Shown in pieces: positions 54,036 through 61,904 of a DNA stretch of 64,000 bases (position 1 is the stretch's first letter; every line of letters starts with the position of its first letter). Source of the DNA: a marine gamma proteobacterium HTCC2148 (GTDB taxonomy: Bacteria; Pseudomonadota; Gammaproteobacteria; Pseudomonadales; Halieaceae); contig DS999224.1 of NCBI GenBank assembly GCA_000156295.1, positions 268,017 through 332,016 of the forward strand, given 5' to 3'. Both the position numbers and the translations under genes were made by a program. The notes under the pieces were generated by a model. The model had not been told where the DNA came from and ran no database searches. It worked only from the letters and a program-made list of their open reading frames with translations.

Positions 54036-55970
54036 CTACAGCAACTCCGGTGAGGGGCAATCCATCACAGCGGCCATTGCCGCAATGATCTCTTTTTCTT
54101 CAGGGCTCAGCTGCCCATCTTCCCCGGCGGCGAGCGTCATGGCCTTCAGAACGCGTGGCTTCAGTAAGGGGTAGCAATCTGCCAGTTCGTGCACTGACTT
54201 GCTAAAAGCAGACACACTGCATTGGTCACGGGGCAGCAGTTGCAGGCTGTCCAGGCCCAACTCCCGGGTTCCCATCTGAAACACTGTTGCAGTGTCGCCG
54301 CCCCCTTCATGCGCCAGTACCGAGAGTGTGACTCGCAGATGTGGCTGTACCTTGCTTAAGCTCCGATGCCGAGCGCGACTGGGTTTTACCTGAATAAATT
54401 CAGGGTCCAGATAGTGACGTACCAGTTGGTACAGGCACCATTCATGCAGTTCGGTGCGAGCGTCCGCCTGAATAAGTTGGAGCAGCGTGGTTTTCAGGCT
54501 TCTGTACTGTTTGAGTGAGATTGACTTGAGCGCGGGCAGGCACAATTCCAGCAGTGGCAGACGTTTGGGCGCGCCCAGTTCTGCTACCGCGGGAAACAGA
54601 GTATGGGTGAGCACCGCAAGCCCGCGAGTTTTACTTTGCTGCAACACATCTATCTGCAGCGGATAAACGTCCTCGTGCACATTCATTAACAGGGCACAGG
54701 TCAGGGCATGGGCACCCAATGGTTCGTGGCTGTGCCGCACCAGTGCTAAGGGAATTTGTGCCTGCTCAGCCGTTTCAGCCTCGAAATCCACGGTCTCTTC
54801 GGCGAAGTCGGCGTCTGGCAAAGCCTGCTGGGTACCGGCAGACGAAGCAACGGAGGCCATGGCGGCGGCAACCAGCGCAGCCCTTTTCGTGCCGGCGACG
54901 TCACTGGGCTCGATTGTGGGATTGGGATAGTGCTTTGGTTGGCGCTGAATGTACTGACCGTCCCAGCGCGCATCCAGCCGACGAATGCGTTCTTGTAGCG
55001 AGGGGTGGGTACTAAACAGCTGCCACAAGTGGTGCTCTATCTGGCCAAAAAATATGTGTGACATCTCCGCAGCTCGCGCCGCATGCACCAGGGAGCCGGG
55101 TATGTATCCGCCAATGACCTTAAGCGCATCAGCAATGCCACCTGAGTCGCGAGTAAACTGAACCGCGCCCGCATCTGCGAGGTATTCTTTTTGACGGCTG
55201 ATGGCTGCCTTGATAAACCCGGCAGCCAGGCCGCCCAGCCAGCCCAGTATCCACAGCGCCAGCCCCAGCATGGGCAGTGCCGCGTCATTCTTGCCGCTGC
55301 GGCCAGTGCGCACCCGATTATTGCTGCGCAGCAGGATATGGCCCACATCGCCGATGAAGGTGATCCCCTTGAGCATCGCTGCCAGACGGATGTTAAGGCG
55401 CATATCTCCGTTGAGTATATGGCTGAATTCATGGGCGATTACGCCCTGTAGCTCATGGCGCTTGAGGTGATCTATGGTCCCTCGGGTGACCGCTACCACC
55501 GCATCTGCCGGCACAATGCCTGCGGCAAAAGCGTTGATTCCTCTCTCGTGATTCATCACATATACCGGGGGCACCGGCATATTGGCTGCCAGCGCCATCT
55601 CCTCTACGACATTGAGACACCGCCGCTCCGCTTGGTCGCGAGTCTGTGGAAGAATGCGAATGCCTCCCATGCTTTCTGCCACCACTTTGCCGCCAGTCGA
55701 TAGCTGAATCCACTTCACCATTACTACCAGCGTCACGGTTGCAGTGATGGCCAAACCAATGCCGCCAAAGCGCTCCCAGCTAAAATAGGAAACAAAGCCT
55801 GATACGCCGCTGCGGCTGCCGCTATAAATACTGTAGTCGTCACCGAAATAAAGGAAAGCGGCTACGGCGGCGTTGGTCAGCAAGATAAGCCCCAGCACGG
55901 CCAGGCTGAAGAGCAGCACCAGTAAACGCGAATTGCGCCGGGCGACATCTTGTTGTTGGAAGAAGTTCAC
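54036..55970 (-). CDS. M48 family zinc metalloprotease with C-terminal TerB-like domain
   Basis: 644 aa. Two N-terminal membrane helices (about 17-40 and 58-82), M48 peptidase domain with zinc site HEFSH near residue 180 and the third ligand Glu in YLADAGAVQFT, HtpX-like membrane segments, and FSTHPSLQERIRRLD. After ~330 residues a long extension follows, ending in AAGEDGQLSPEEKEIIAAMA, which looks like a TerB-type helical domain. Paired with lemA just upstream on the same strand, an arrangement often seen for M48 proteases. Substrate unknown. Confidence 0.88.
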   Translation of the reverse strand: MNFFQQQDVARRNSRLLVLLFSLAVLGLILLTNAAVAAFLYFGDDYSIYSGSRSGVSGFVSYFSWERFGGIGLAITATVTLVVMVKWIQLSTGGKVVAESMGGIRILPQTRDQAERRCLNVVEEMALAANMPVPPVYVMNHERGINAFAAGIVPADAVVAVTRGTIDHLKRHELQGVIAHEFSHILNGDMRLNIRLAAMLKGITFIGDVGHILLRSNNRVRTGRSGKNDAALPMLGLALWILGWLGGLAAGFIKAAISRQKEYLADAGAVQFTRDSGGIADALKVIGGYIPGSLVHAARAAEMSHIFFGQIEHHLWQLFSTHPSLQERIRRLDARWDGQYIQRQPKHYPNPTIEPSDVAGTKRAALVAAAMASVASSAGTQQALPDADFAEETVDFEAETAEQAQIPLALVRHSHEPLGAHALTCALLMNVHEDVYPLQIDVLQQSKTRGLAVLTHTLFPAVAELGAPKRLPLLELCLPALKSISLKQYRSLKTTLLQLIQADARTELHEWCLYQLVRHYLDPEFIQVKPSRARHRSLSKVQPHLRVTLSVLAHEGGGDTATVFQMGTRELGLDSLQLLPRDQCSVSAFSKSVHELADCYPLLKPRVLKAMTLAAGEDGQLSPEEKEIIAAMAAVMDCPSPELL

Positions 55971-56058
55971 TCAGGCTTACCCCGTTATTGTTGCGAGCGA
56001 CGGATTAGAGTGAACCAGTGGTGACAGTACAGGTGTTTCACCGTAATGCCCGATTGAA

Positions 56059-56649
56059 CTAAAACTGCACCTTGGGCGCCGCCTGAATTTCCGCAGAGTC
56101 CTCAAATTCCAGTAGACCAGCGTCTTCTGGATGCCCAAATTTAGCGGCGAAGAATACCGGCGGGAAACTCTGGCGGTAGGTATTGAAGTCCATTACCGCA
56201 TCGTTGTATCCCTGCCGGGCAAACGCGATACGATTTTCGGTAGTGGTTAGTTCTTCCGACAACTGCTGCATGTTCTCACTGGCTTTAAGATCAGGGTAAG
56301 CTTCCATGGTCACATTCAGTTTACCCAGAGCCCCCTGCAGCGCTGTCTCTGCTCCTGCGAGTTTGGCAATGTCGCCACCGCCAATATTGCTGCCCTCAAG
56401 CGCTTTGAGAACCGTTGCCGCGTCGTTGCGCGCGGTAATAACGGCATCCAGAGTTTCTCGCTCGTGGTCCATATAGCCCTTGGCGGTTTCTACCAGGTTG
56501 GGAATCAAGTCATAGCGACGCTTCAGCTGTACCTCGATTTGAGCAAATGCATTTTTGAAACGATTTTTGAGTGTGACCAGCCTGTTGTAGATGCTGACGA
56601 TGTAAATCACCAGCGCCAGCAGCGCGAGCCAGAAGATAGTGCCGGACAT
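56059..56649 (-). CDS. LemA family protein
   Basis: 196 aa from ATG 56649 with GGAGAG ahead. One N-terminal membrane helix (FWLALLALVIYIVSIYN), then the LemA coiled bundle: LKNRFKNAFAQIEVQLKRRY, DLIPNLVETAKGY, ENRIAFARQGYNDAV and the end motif FPPVFFAAKFG. Function is not settled; commonly coupled with membrane M48 proteases, as here (88 bases upstream of one). Confidence 0.93.
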   Translation of the reverse strand: MSGTIFWLALLALVIYIVSIYNRLVTLKNRFKNAFAQIEVQLKRRYDLIPNLVETAKGYMDHERETLDAVITARNDAATVLKALEGSNIGGGDIAKLAGAETALQGALGKLNVTMEAYPDLKASENMQQLSEELTTTENRIAFARQGYNDAVMDFNTYRQSFPPVFFAAKFGHPEDAGLLEFEDSAEIQAAPKVQF

Positions 56650-56757
56650 AAATTTCTCTCCAGGAATGAACGATCAGGGCTGTGACGATGGTATCACGGC
56701 ATGAAATGTCGATTAACCACCGGGGTATGAGTTCGCGTGAGTTGGAGTTAGGTTTTG

Positions 56758-57039
56758 TTAGCTGGCGGCCTTTAACGCAACCAGTCCTGCTTTCTCGATA
56801 TCACCTAAAAGTTGCGTCATATCCTCCAGTAATTGGTCGGCCTCCACCTCATACTCGCTCAGCATAGTGTCGTATATCTCCTGTAGATTGCCGGAGGAAT
56901 CGATCAGTTGCCAGATACGGGTGCCCACTTCGTCCAGTCCAAAGTAATGTTCGCTATTGAGATCCAGCAGTACGGTTTCGCCAGAAACTTCCTGGGAGAT
57001 AACATCAGGTGAGAGGGTAACAACTTGATTGAGATCCAT
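56758..57039 (-). CDS. PqqD-like RiPP recognition element (candidate lasso B1 protein)
   Basis: 93 aa. The PqqD/RRE winged-helix fold is plain: VLLDLNSEHYFGLDEVGTRI then WQLIDSSGNLQEIYDTML and a helical end with ADQLLEDMTQLLGDIEKAGL. Such proteins bind the leader of a RiPP precursor and hand it to the protease and cyclase. No RiPP precursor lies next to it; the nearest is the lasso precursor at 23.4 kb, whose own locus lacks a B1. It stands alone, divergent from an epimerase gene and 108 bases upstream of lemA. A link to another, distant system is also possible. Confidence 0.85.
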   Translation of the reverse strand: MDLNQVVTLSPDVISQEVSGETVLLDLNSEHYFGLDEVGTRIWQLIDSSGNLQEIYDTMLSEYEVEADQLLEDMTQLLGDIEKAGLVALKAAS

Positions 57040-57264
57040 GGGGTGCAGCCTTTAACCGTAAGGCTGATAGGGTGCGTCGACAGGCCCCGAAAATCAAGTA
57101 TAGGAAATCACTAACCCCGACCAGCGTTGAGCGCCCATGGCAGCATCCCGGCATTTGTTGCGGATGGGTTTATCATGCCATCCCGGATTTGCACAGGTGC
57201 GATGGTTGCCGCTTTCGTATTCAGTTACATTGCGGTTCGGTTTTTGAAAAAGAGTCATAACAGC

Positions 57265-58182
57265 ATGCTTGAGAACCAACGCATTCTAATCACCGGTGCA
57301 ACCGGTCAAGTCGCCAGGCCGATCGCAGAAAGCCTGGTGAAGAACAACCAAGTGTGGGCAGCGGCTCGCTTTAGTAATCCGGATGCCAGGGGTGAACTGG
57401 AAGCTCAGGGCATTAAGACGGCGACCTTTACCATTGGCGATGCAGATCTCGCACACTTGCCAGATGTGGACTACGTGATTCACTGTGGCTGTAATACCGA
57501 TCCCAAAACGTCCGATGAAGGCATGCTTAATGCCGAGGGCACTGGCTTCTTAATGCAGCGCTATCAGGACGTAAAGGGCTTCTTTCACATGTCCTCATCT
57601 TCCATTTACCGGGATAACCCTGACCCGCTGGCGGTTATTGCAGAGGATGCAGTGCTCGGGGGTTTCTCTCACTATTCGCATCATTACGCCATGAGCAAGC
57701 TCGCCACGGAGGCTGTGGTGCGCTATCAGGCCCTGTCCCTGAACCTGCCTACTATTATTGCTCGCCTTGATGTGGCTTACGGTGAACACGGACACGGCGG
57801 CGTGCCTATGGTGTTGGTAGATTTCATGAAAAACGGTTGGCCATACCAGCGCAAGGCCGATAGTGAGAGTTATTGCTCGCCCATCTACCAGGATGATATT
57901 ACGCGGCAGGTTCAGGGTTTGCTGGCCCATGCAGCAGTGCCGGCACCGGTGGTGAACCTGGGGGGTGATGATCCTGTTTCAGTGGAAGCGATGGCAGCTT
58001 ATATTGAAGAGATTACTGGACTGAAGTTGACGATGAACAGTGGTGACAATGCGATGTGGCAGATGAAAATTCTGGACAGCAATAAACGCATGGAGCTTGC
58101 CGGTGCCTGCGAGTATGGCTGGAAGGACGGCATCCGCGCTGCTATGCGCAAACGCTTTCCAGATATTGAACTCAAGGCCTGA
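57265..58182 (+). CDS. NAD(P)-dependent epimerase/dehydratase
   Basis: 305 aa from ATG 57265 (MLENQRILITGATGQVARPI), chosen because the nucleotide loop GATGQVARP then sits at the usual distance from the start; the frame is open to 57127 but lacks conserved residues. Catalytic features: SSSSIYRDN and HHYAMSKLATE (Y-x3-K). An extended SDR of unknown substrate, not clearly a sugar epimerase. Ends 26 bases from the convergent HD-GYP gene. Confidence 0.82.
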   Translation: MLENQRILITGATGQVARPIAESLVKNNQVWAAARFSNPDARGELEAQGIKTATFTIGDADLAHLPDVDYVIHCGCNTDPKTSDEGMLNAEGTGFLMQRYQDVKGFFHMSSSSIYRDNPDPLAVIAEDAVLGGFSHYSHHYAMSKLATEAVVRYQALSLNLPTIIARLDVAYGEHGHGGVPMVLVDFMKNGWPYQRKADSESYCSPIYQDDITRQVQGLLAHAAVPAPVVNLGGDDPVSVEAMAAYIEEITGLKLTMNSGDNAMWQMKILDSNKRMELAGACEYGWKDGIRAAMRKRFPDIELKA

Positions 58183-58208
58183 GCCGGTTCTGCCCAGGCC
58201 TGAGTTGC

Positions 58209-61200
58209 TTATGCTACGTTCAGATATTTGCTGACATCCACGTTATCGATCTGTGACGCTGGCAGGAAGCGCTCGGCGTATTGCAGATAAACCTCATCGC
58301 GAATAAATAGCTCAAAGCAGTCCCTATCCAGATGTTCATCGAGTACCATTTTATGCAGGATATCGATGGCAATACTGATGGGTTTGGCTTTTTTATAGGG
58401 CCGGTCCGAGGCAGTGAGCGCTTCGAAGACGTCGGAGACCGCCAGTATCCGCTCGGGAATGCTGAGTTGTTCTCCCGGGAGTTTCCTCGGATAGCCAGAG
58501 CCACGCATCGTTTCGTGGTGAGTGGATGCGTAACGTGGCACGTTTTTCAACTCGTCAGGGAAAGGCAGGCTTTCTAGCATTTTGATGGTGCTAATCATGT
58601 GCTCGTTGATTTTGAACCGGTCTTCCGCAGTCAGTGTGCCCCGGGAGATAGACAAGTTATAAATCTCGCCCAGGTTATAAAGATTTTCCGGTATGTCCAT
58701 ATTGATATTGAACTCGGCCGGATAATCGGTAGATCGGGTGCGCTTAATCAGGTGCTCGGGGCGATCCTGTAACAGGTGTTCTGTCGCGGGTAAATCGGCA
58801 GTTTCATTGGGCGGCGTACTGAGTTCTTCGACCGGAGACAGACCCATACGATCATCAAAGTGCCGTTGCCAGGTTAGGTCGGCGATAGACTGAAGCCTCT
58901 CCTGTTTTTCTGGGTCCAGGAACTCGCCACCCACGTTACACTCGGCAATGAAAGCATAGTCATCCTGCAGTCTTTCGCGTTGGCTGGCCAGCTGCTCTTG
59001 CAGCGCTTGCTCTTTTTCGGGATGCTCAATGAACTCCTTGAGGAAGTCGATTTCTGCATCTCGCCACAGCGTCTCAAAACGCATGCGCACTTCGTGGATT
59101 CGATTGTAAATCGTTTCCAGTTTGCTGCCTTTATCGACGATGTGCTCTGGCGTAGTGATTTTGCCACAGTCGTGTAGCCAGGCGGCTATTCTGTATTCCC
59201 GCCATTGGTCTTCATTGCCCAGGGTGAATGCATGGAAAGGACCATCGGAGCTTGCAGATGCCCTTTCAGCGAGCATAAGTGCGAGCTCGGGTACGCGCTC
59301 GCAGTGGCCTCCTGTATAGGCAGATTTGTCATCAATAGCTTGCGCAATCAACTGAATGAAAGCATCCATCAAGTCACGCTGCGCTATTTCATGGGCCTTG
59401 ATAGCCGCCACCATCTCCACCATGGACTCTGACAGCTGGTAAATTTCCTTGATATTGGACGGCACTTGCTGCACGTCGTCGTACTGACGCAGACTGATCT
59501 TGTCGTTCTCAAGTGCTAACTGCCTAATCGGGCGCACAATGGGGGTGGCGAAGGCCCAGGACAGTGCAATCAGAAGCAGCAGAAACCCTGCAGTAAGCGC
59601 GCTGGACAACTTTACCTTGTCCATAAAGGGATCGATGACCGCTTCTCTGGGGACCAACATTCCCAGTGATAGCGAGCCCTGGACGAAGGCGGACAGGTTA
59701 GCGGCATAGGCGTAATACTCGCGGCCATCGATTTCGATTGGCAGCAGTCTCTTCTGCTTCGCTTCGTCGTTGGCCGCTTGAATGAAGTCATCAGAAGGAA
59801 CTGCCATATTTTCACTGGCAGCTTTGCCGGTCTCGTAATTCAGCCATTGACTGTTGAGGTATTTGTTTTGCTCAGGGCCTAAAGCTGCGATCGCTTTATC
59901 AATAATGTCGACCAGCTGTGGATTGCCTTCTTTAACCAGAATATGCAGGTTTTCTGGCACATCTCCGGTTCCCAGGTCTATATCGATACCGTATTGAATG
60001 CCAGTGAGGAAATAATGCTTTTCCAGGTACCGCAGGATCATCTCGTTGTCCATAGCAGCATCGACACTGCCGTCCTGCACACGTTCGATGCCTTCAAGCG
60101 TATTCCTGGTCGCGACAATCTCCACGTCTGGAAAACGCTCTTCCACCACCGGTACAACCGACCAGCTGGAGGGGATAGCCAATTTGCGCCCCGCTAATTC
60201 GTCCAGGCTGCTAATGGCGGGCGACCCTTCTTTGGTGACCAGAGTCCAGGGAAGCCTGGTGTAGCTGTTAGTAGGCTGTCCCCACTGGGCGTTTTCTTCA
60301 CTCAGGCGCACCGAGTGTAATAAATCTATTTTCCCGGCCTTGAACTGGGCGACCAGATCCGTCCATGTAAGGCCTTGCACAAAAGTGATTTCCAAACCAA
60401 TCATTTTGGCGATCATGCGCATAACATCGATAGAGTAGCCCTGCGGTTTGCCCAGCAGGGTGTAGTCGATGGGAGGCCAGTTTGCTTCGTTCGAAACTAC
60501 CAGGGGCGGCAGCGAGGCGATATAGGCTTGTTCCTGTTCAGTGAGCAATAGCTGAGGCACCTCAAAAGATGCCGCTTCCTCGGATGCCTTATTCGAGGCG
60601 ATAATTTGTCCATCTGCTTTGTAGATGAATATTTCTGACTCATCTGAAATATCCTGATCCCTGAGGAAAGCGGAGAGGGTATCCAGCGTCATATCGATAC
60701 CGATTACTGAATCGGTGTCCGCGATTCGCTTGGACAAGGTTCTGCCGGGCACACCTAGCTGGGCGAACAGATAAGGTGGTGAAACATAGGCTGAGTCTGT
60801 CTTTAGAGCCTCGGTATACCAGGCCCTCTCGGTTGCCAGAAAATCGGTGGCCTCGCTTCTGACAATTCTGGTGTTGAACGAATCGTCCAGATATTCAAAG
60901 TGCCGGCGTTTTTCGGTGGCGGAGCCATCAATGCTGATCACCACCCACTTGTCGCTGTGGGTGGCCCGGAGTGACTTGCGGGCCGATTTGCTTGCGTCGA
61001 GGTTGATCAGTTCGTAGAAGCTGCCGTCAGCGTAACCCAGATACATACCGTAGTAGAGAGGATTGCGCTGCATAACACTGGCGAACGTTGCGAGGTGCTT
61101 ATCTACCTCATCTCGGTTGGTCATATTTGGATTGTCTGAGAGCAGCGAGATAACGGTTGAGTTCTGGTCACCGATCGCGTCCCATTTGGTCACTATCCCG

Positions 61201-61367
61201 GAAGAGGCCGTCGTATAAAGCTTGGTTGCCGCCTCGGAAGCCAGTTCCTGGCCAAAGTGATATTGCAGTCCGATAGCCAGTGCGGCGGTGAGGGCCGTGG
61301 CCAGCATGAACACGGCGACCACAGTCATACGAATGCTGATAGCAAAGTGCTTGGATTCTTCTTTCAT
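58209..61367 (-). CDS. Large sensor HD-GYP protein with Cache and solute-binding domains
   Basis: 1052 aa. Membrane helix near 12-32; Cache-like periplasmic domain (about 35-265); an SBP_bac_3 solute-binding domain (about 275-510, with YIASLPPLVVSNEANWPPID and GLTWTDLVAQFKAGKIDLL); membrane helix near 590-608; HAMP-like segment (PIVRPIRQLA); HD-GYP output. Metal residues: GGHCERV near 688, WLHDCGK near 733, HHETMRGSGYP near 955. Between HDCGK and HHE lie about 220 residues, over 100 more than usual, holding a charged coiled insertion. It probably hydrolyses c-di-GMP in response to a small polar ligand such as an amino acid. Confidence 0.88.
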   Translation of the reverse strand: MKEESKHFAISIRMTVVAVFMLATALTAALAIGLQYHFGQELASEAATKLYTTASSGIVTKWDAIGDQNSTVISLLSDNPNMTNRDEVDKHLATFASVMQRNPLYYGMYLGYADGSFYELINLDASKSARKSLRATHSDKWVVISIDGSATEKRRHFEYLDDSFNTRIVRSEATDFLATERAWYTEALKTDSAYVSPPYLFAQLGVPGRTLSKRIADTDSVIGIDMTLDTLSAFLRDQDISDESEIFIYKADGQIIASNKASEEAASFEVPQLLLTEQEQAYIASLPPLVVSNEANWPPIDYTLLGKPQGYSIDVMRMIAKMIGLEITFVQGLTWTDLVAQFKAGKIDLLHSVRLSEENAQWGQPTNSYTRLPWTLVTKEGSPAISSLDELAGRKLAIPSSWSVVPVVEERFPDVEIVATRNTLEGIERVQDGSVDAAMDNEMILRYLEKHYFLTGIQYGIDIDLGTGDVPENLHILVKEGNPQLVDIIDKAIAALGPEQNKYLNSQWLNYETGKAASENMAVPSDDFIQAANDEAKQKRLLPIEIDGREYYAYAANLSAFVQGSLSLGMLVPREAVIDPFMDKVKLSSALTAGFLLLLIALSWAFATPIVRPIRQLALENDKISLRQYDDVQQVPSNIKEIYQLSESMVEMVAAIKAHEIAQRDLMDAFIQLIAQAIDDKSAYTGGHCERVPELALMLAERASASSDGPFHAFTLGNEDQWREYRIAAWLHDCGKITTPEHIVDKGSKLETIYNRIHEVRMRFETLWRDAEIDFLKEFIEHPEKEQALQEQLASQRERLQDDYAFIAECNVGGEFLDPEKQERLQSIADLTWQRHFDDRMGLSPVEELSTPPNETADLPATEHLLQDRPEHLIKRTRSTDYPAEFNINMDIPENLYNLGEIYNLSISRGTLTAEDRFKINEHMISTIKMLESLPFPDELKNVPRYASTHHETMRGSGYPRKLPGEQLSIPERILAVSDVFEALTASDRPYKKAKPISIAIDILHKMVLDEHLDRDCFELFIRDEVYLQYAERFLPASQIDNVDVSKYLNVA

Positions 61368-61570
61368 TTAAATCTTTTAACCGGGGGTCATTGCGAAGTA
61401 ATAACTAAAGCACAGTTTGAGAGGATGTCACTATTTTCTGTAAACATTAAACGGACATTTGCGCATTTTGTGGACTAAGCCATTCATGTTTGGTGTTAGC
61501 GCCCTGCGTCTCTTTGGTTTTTAAGATTCCTAGGGGACCGGGATGTGAGGGTGGTATGAAATTTAGCTAT

Positions 61571-61598
61571 AAAAAAACCGAGTCGACTGACTCGGTTC
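61571..61598 (-). terminator. Rho-independent terminator after tRNA-Leu
   Basis: On the minus strand ACCGAGTC, a four-base loop region and GACTCGGT form the stem, followed by seven T. It lies directly after the tRNA 3' end. Confidence 0.88.
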
Positions 61599-61605
61599 CT
61601 TAATA

Positions 61606-61692
61606 TGGTGCCCAGAAGAGGACTTGAACCTCCACGCCCTTGCGAGCACTAGCACCTGAAGCTAGCGTGTCTACCAATTTCACCACCTGGGC
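61606..61692 (-). tRNA. tRNA-Leu (anticodon CAG)
   Basis: 87 nt with encoded CCA. Acceptor GCCCAGG pairs with TCTGGGC (one G-T); the anticodon stem CTAGC/GCTAG encloses loop TTCAGGT, giving anticodon CAG (reads CUG). A long class II variable arm (TGCTCGCAAGGGCG) and GTTCAAGTC T-loop confirm a leucine tRNA. A sigma-70 promoter (61739-61767) and a terminator frame it, so it is a single-gene unit divergent from rnr. It marks the point where the conserved gene order resumes. Confidence 0.97.
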
Positions 61693-61738
61693 TTCAAGGT
61701 ATAGCCGCGAGAAACAGCGGGTATACCTGAGGGCGCGC

Positions 61739-61767
61739 ACTGTACTTTTACCGCGCGGCTTTGTCAA
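61739..61767 (-). promoter_or_regulatory. Sigma-70 promoter of tRNA-Leu
   Basis: On the minus strand TTGACA (perfect -35; + strand 61762-61767), a 17-base spacer and TACAGT (-10; + strand 61739-61744), 47 bases before the tRNA. A GC-rich discriminator (GCGCGCCC) follows, as in stringently controlled stable-RNA promoters. Confidence 0.85.
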
Positions 61768-61775
61768 TCCTCGCG

Positions 61776-61781
61776 TATAAT
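61776..61781 (+). promoter_or_regulatory. Possible -10 element for rnr
   Basis: Perfect TATAAT on the + strand in the tRNA-rnr divergent gap; no good -35 at standard spacing. Between it and rnr, AAAAGCC (61807-) and GGCTTTTTT form a small stem followed by T, which could attenuate the leader. Confidence 0.35.
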
Positions 61782-61904
61782 ACAGACATCCGGGCGGTTA
61801 GTGCTTAAAAGCCCAGCTTTATATTGGCTTTTTTGGACACCCGTCAACGGGTGGCTGACGAAGGCCGCTTACCTCCCAAGACTCTAATGCAGGCCCCCAA
61901 TAAT

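Noticed and set aside
54719-55015. Plus-strand open frames over the M48 protease gene
   Set aside because: Shadow frames of a clear minus-strand gene; no start signals or homology.
58172-58203. Direct repeat AGGCCTGAG flanking the epimerase/HD-GYP junction
   Set aside because: Nine bases, partly inside coding sequence, no mobile element near; likely chance.
61693-61904. attB-like duplication of the tRNA-Leu 3' end
   Set aside because: No second copy of the tRNA 3' terminal sequence was noticed in the window, and no integrase gene is present.
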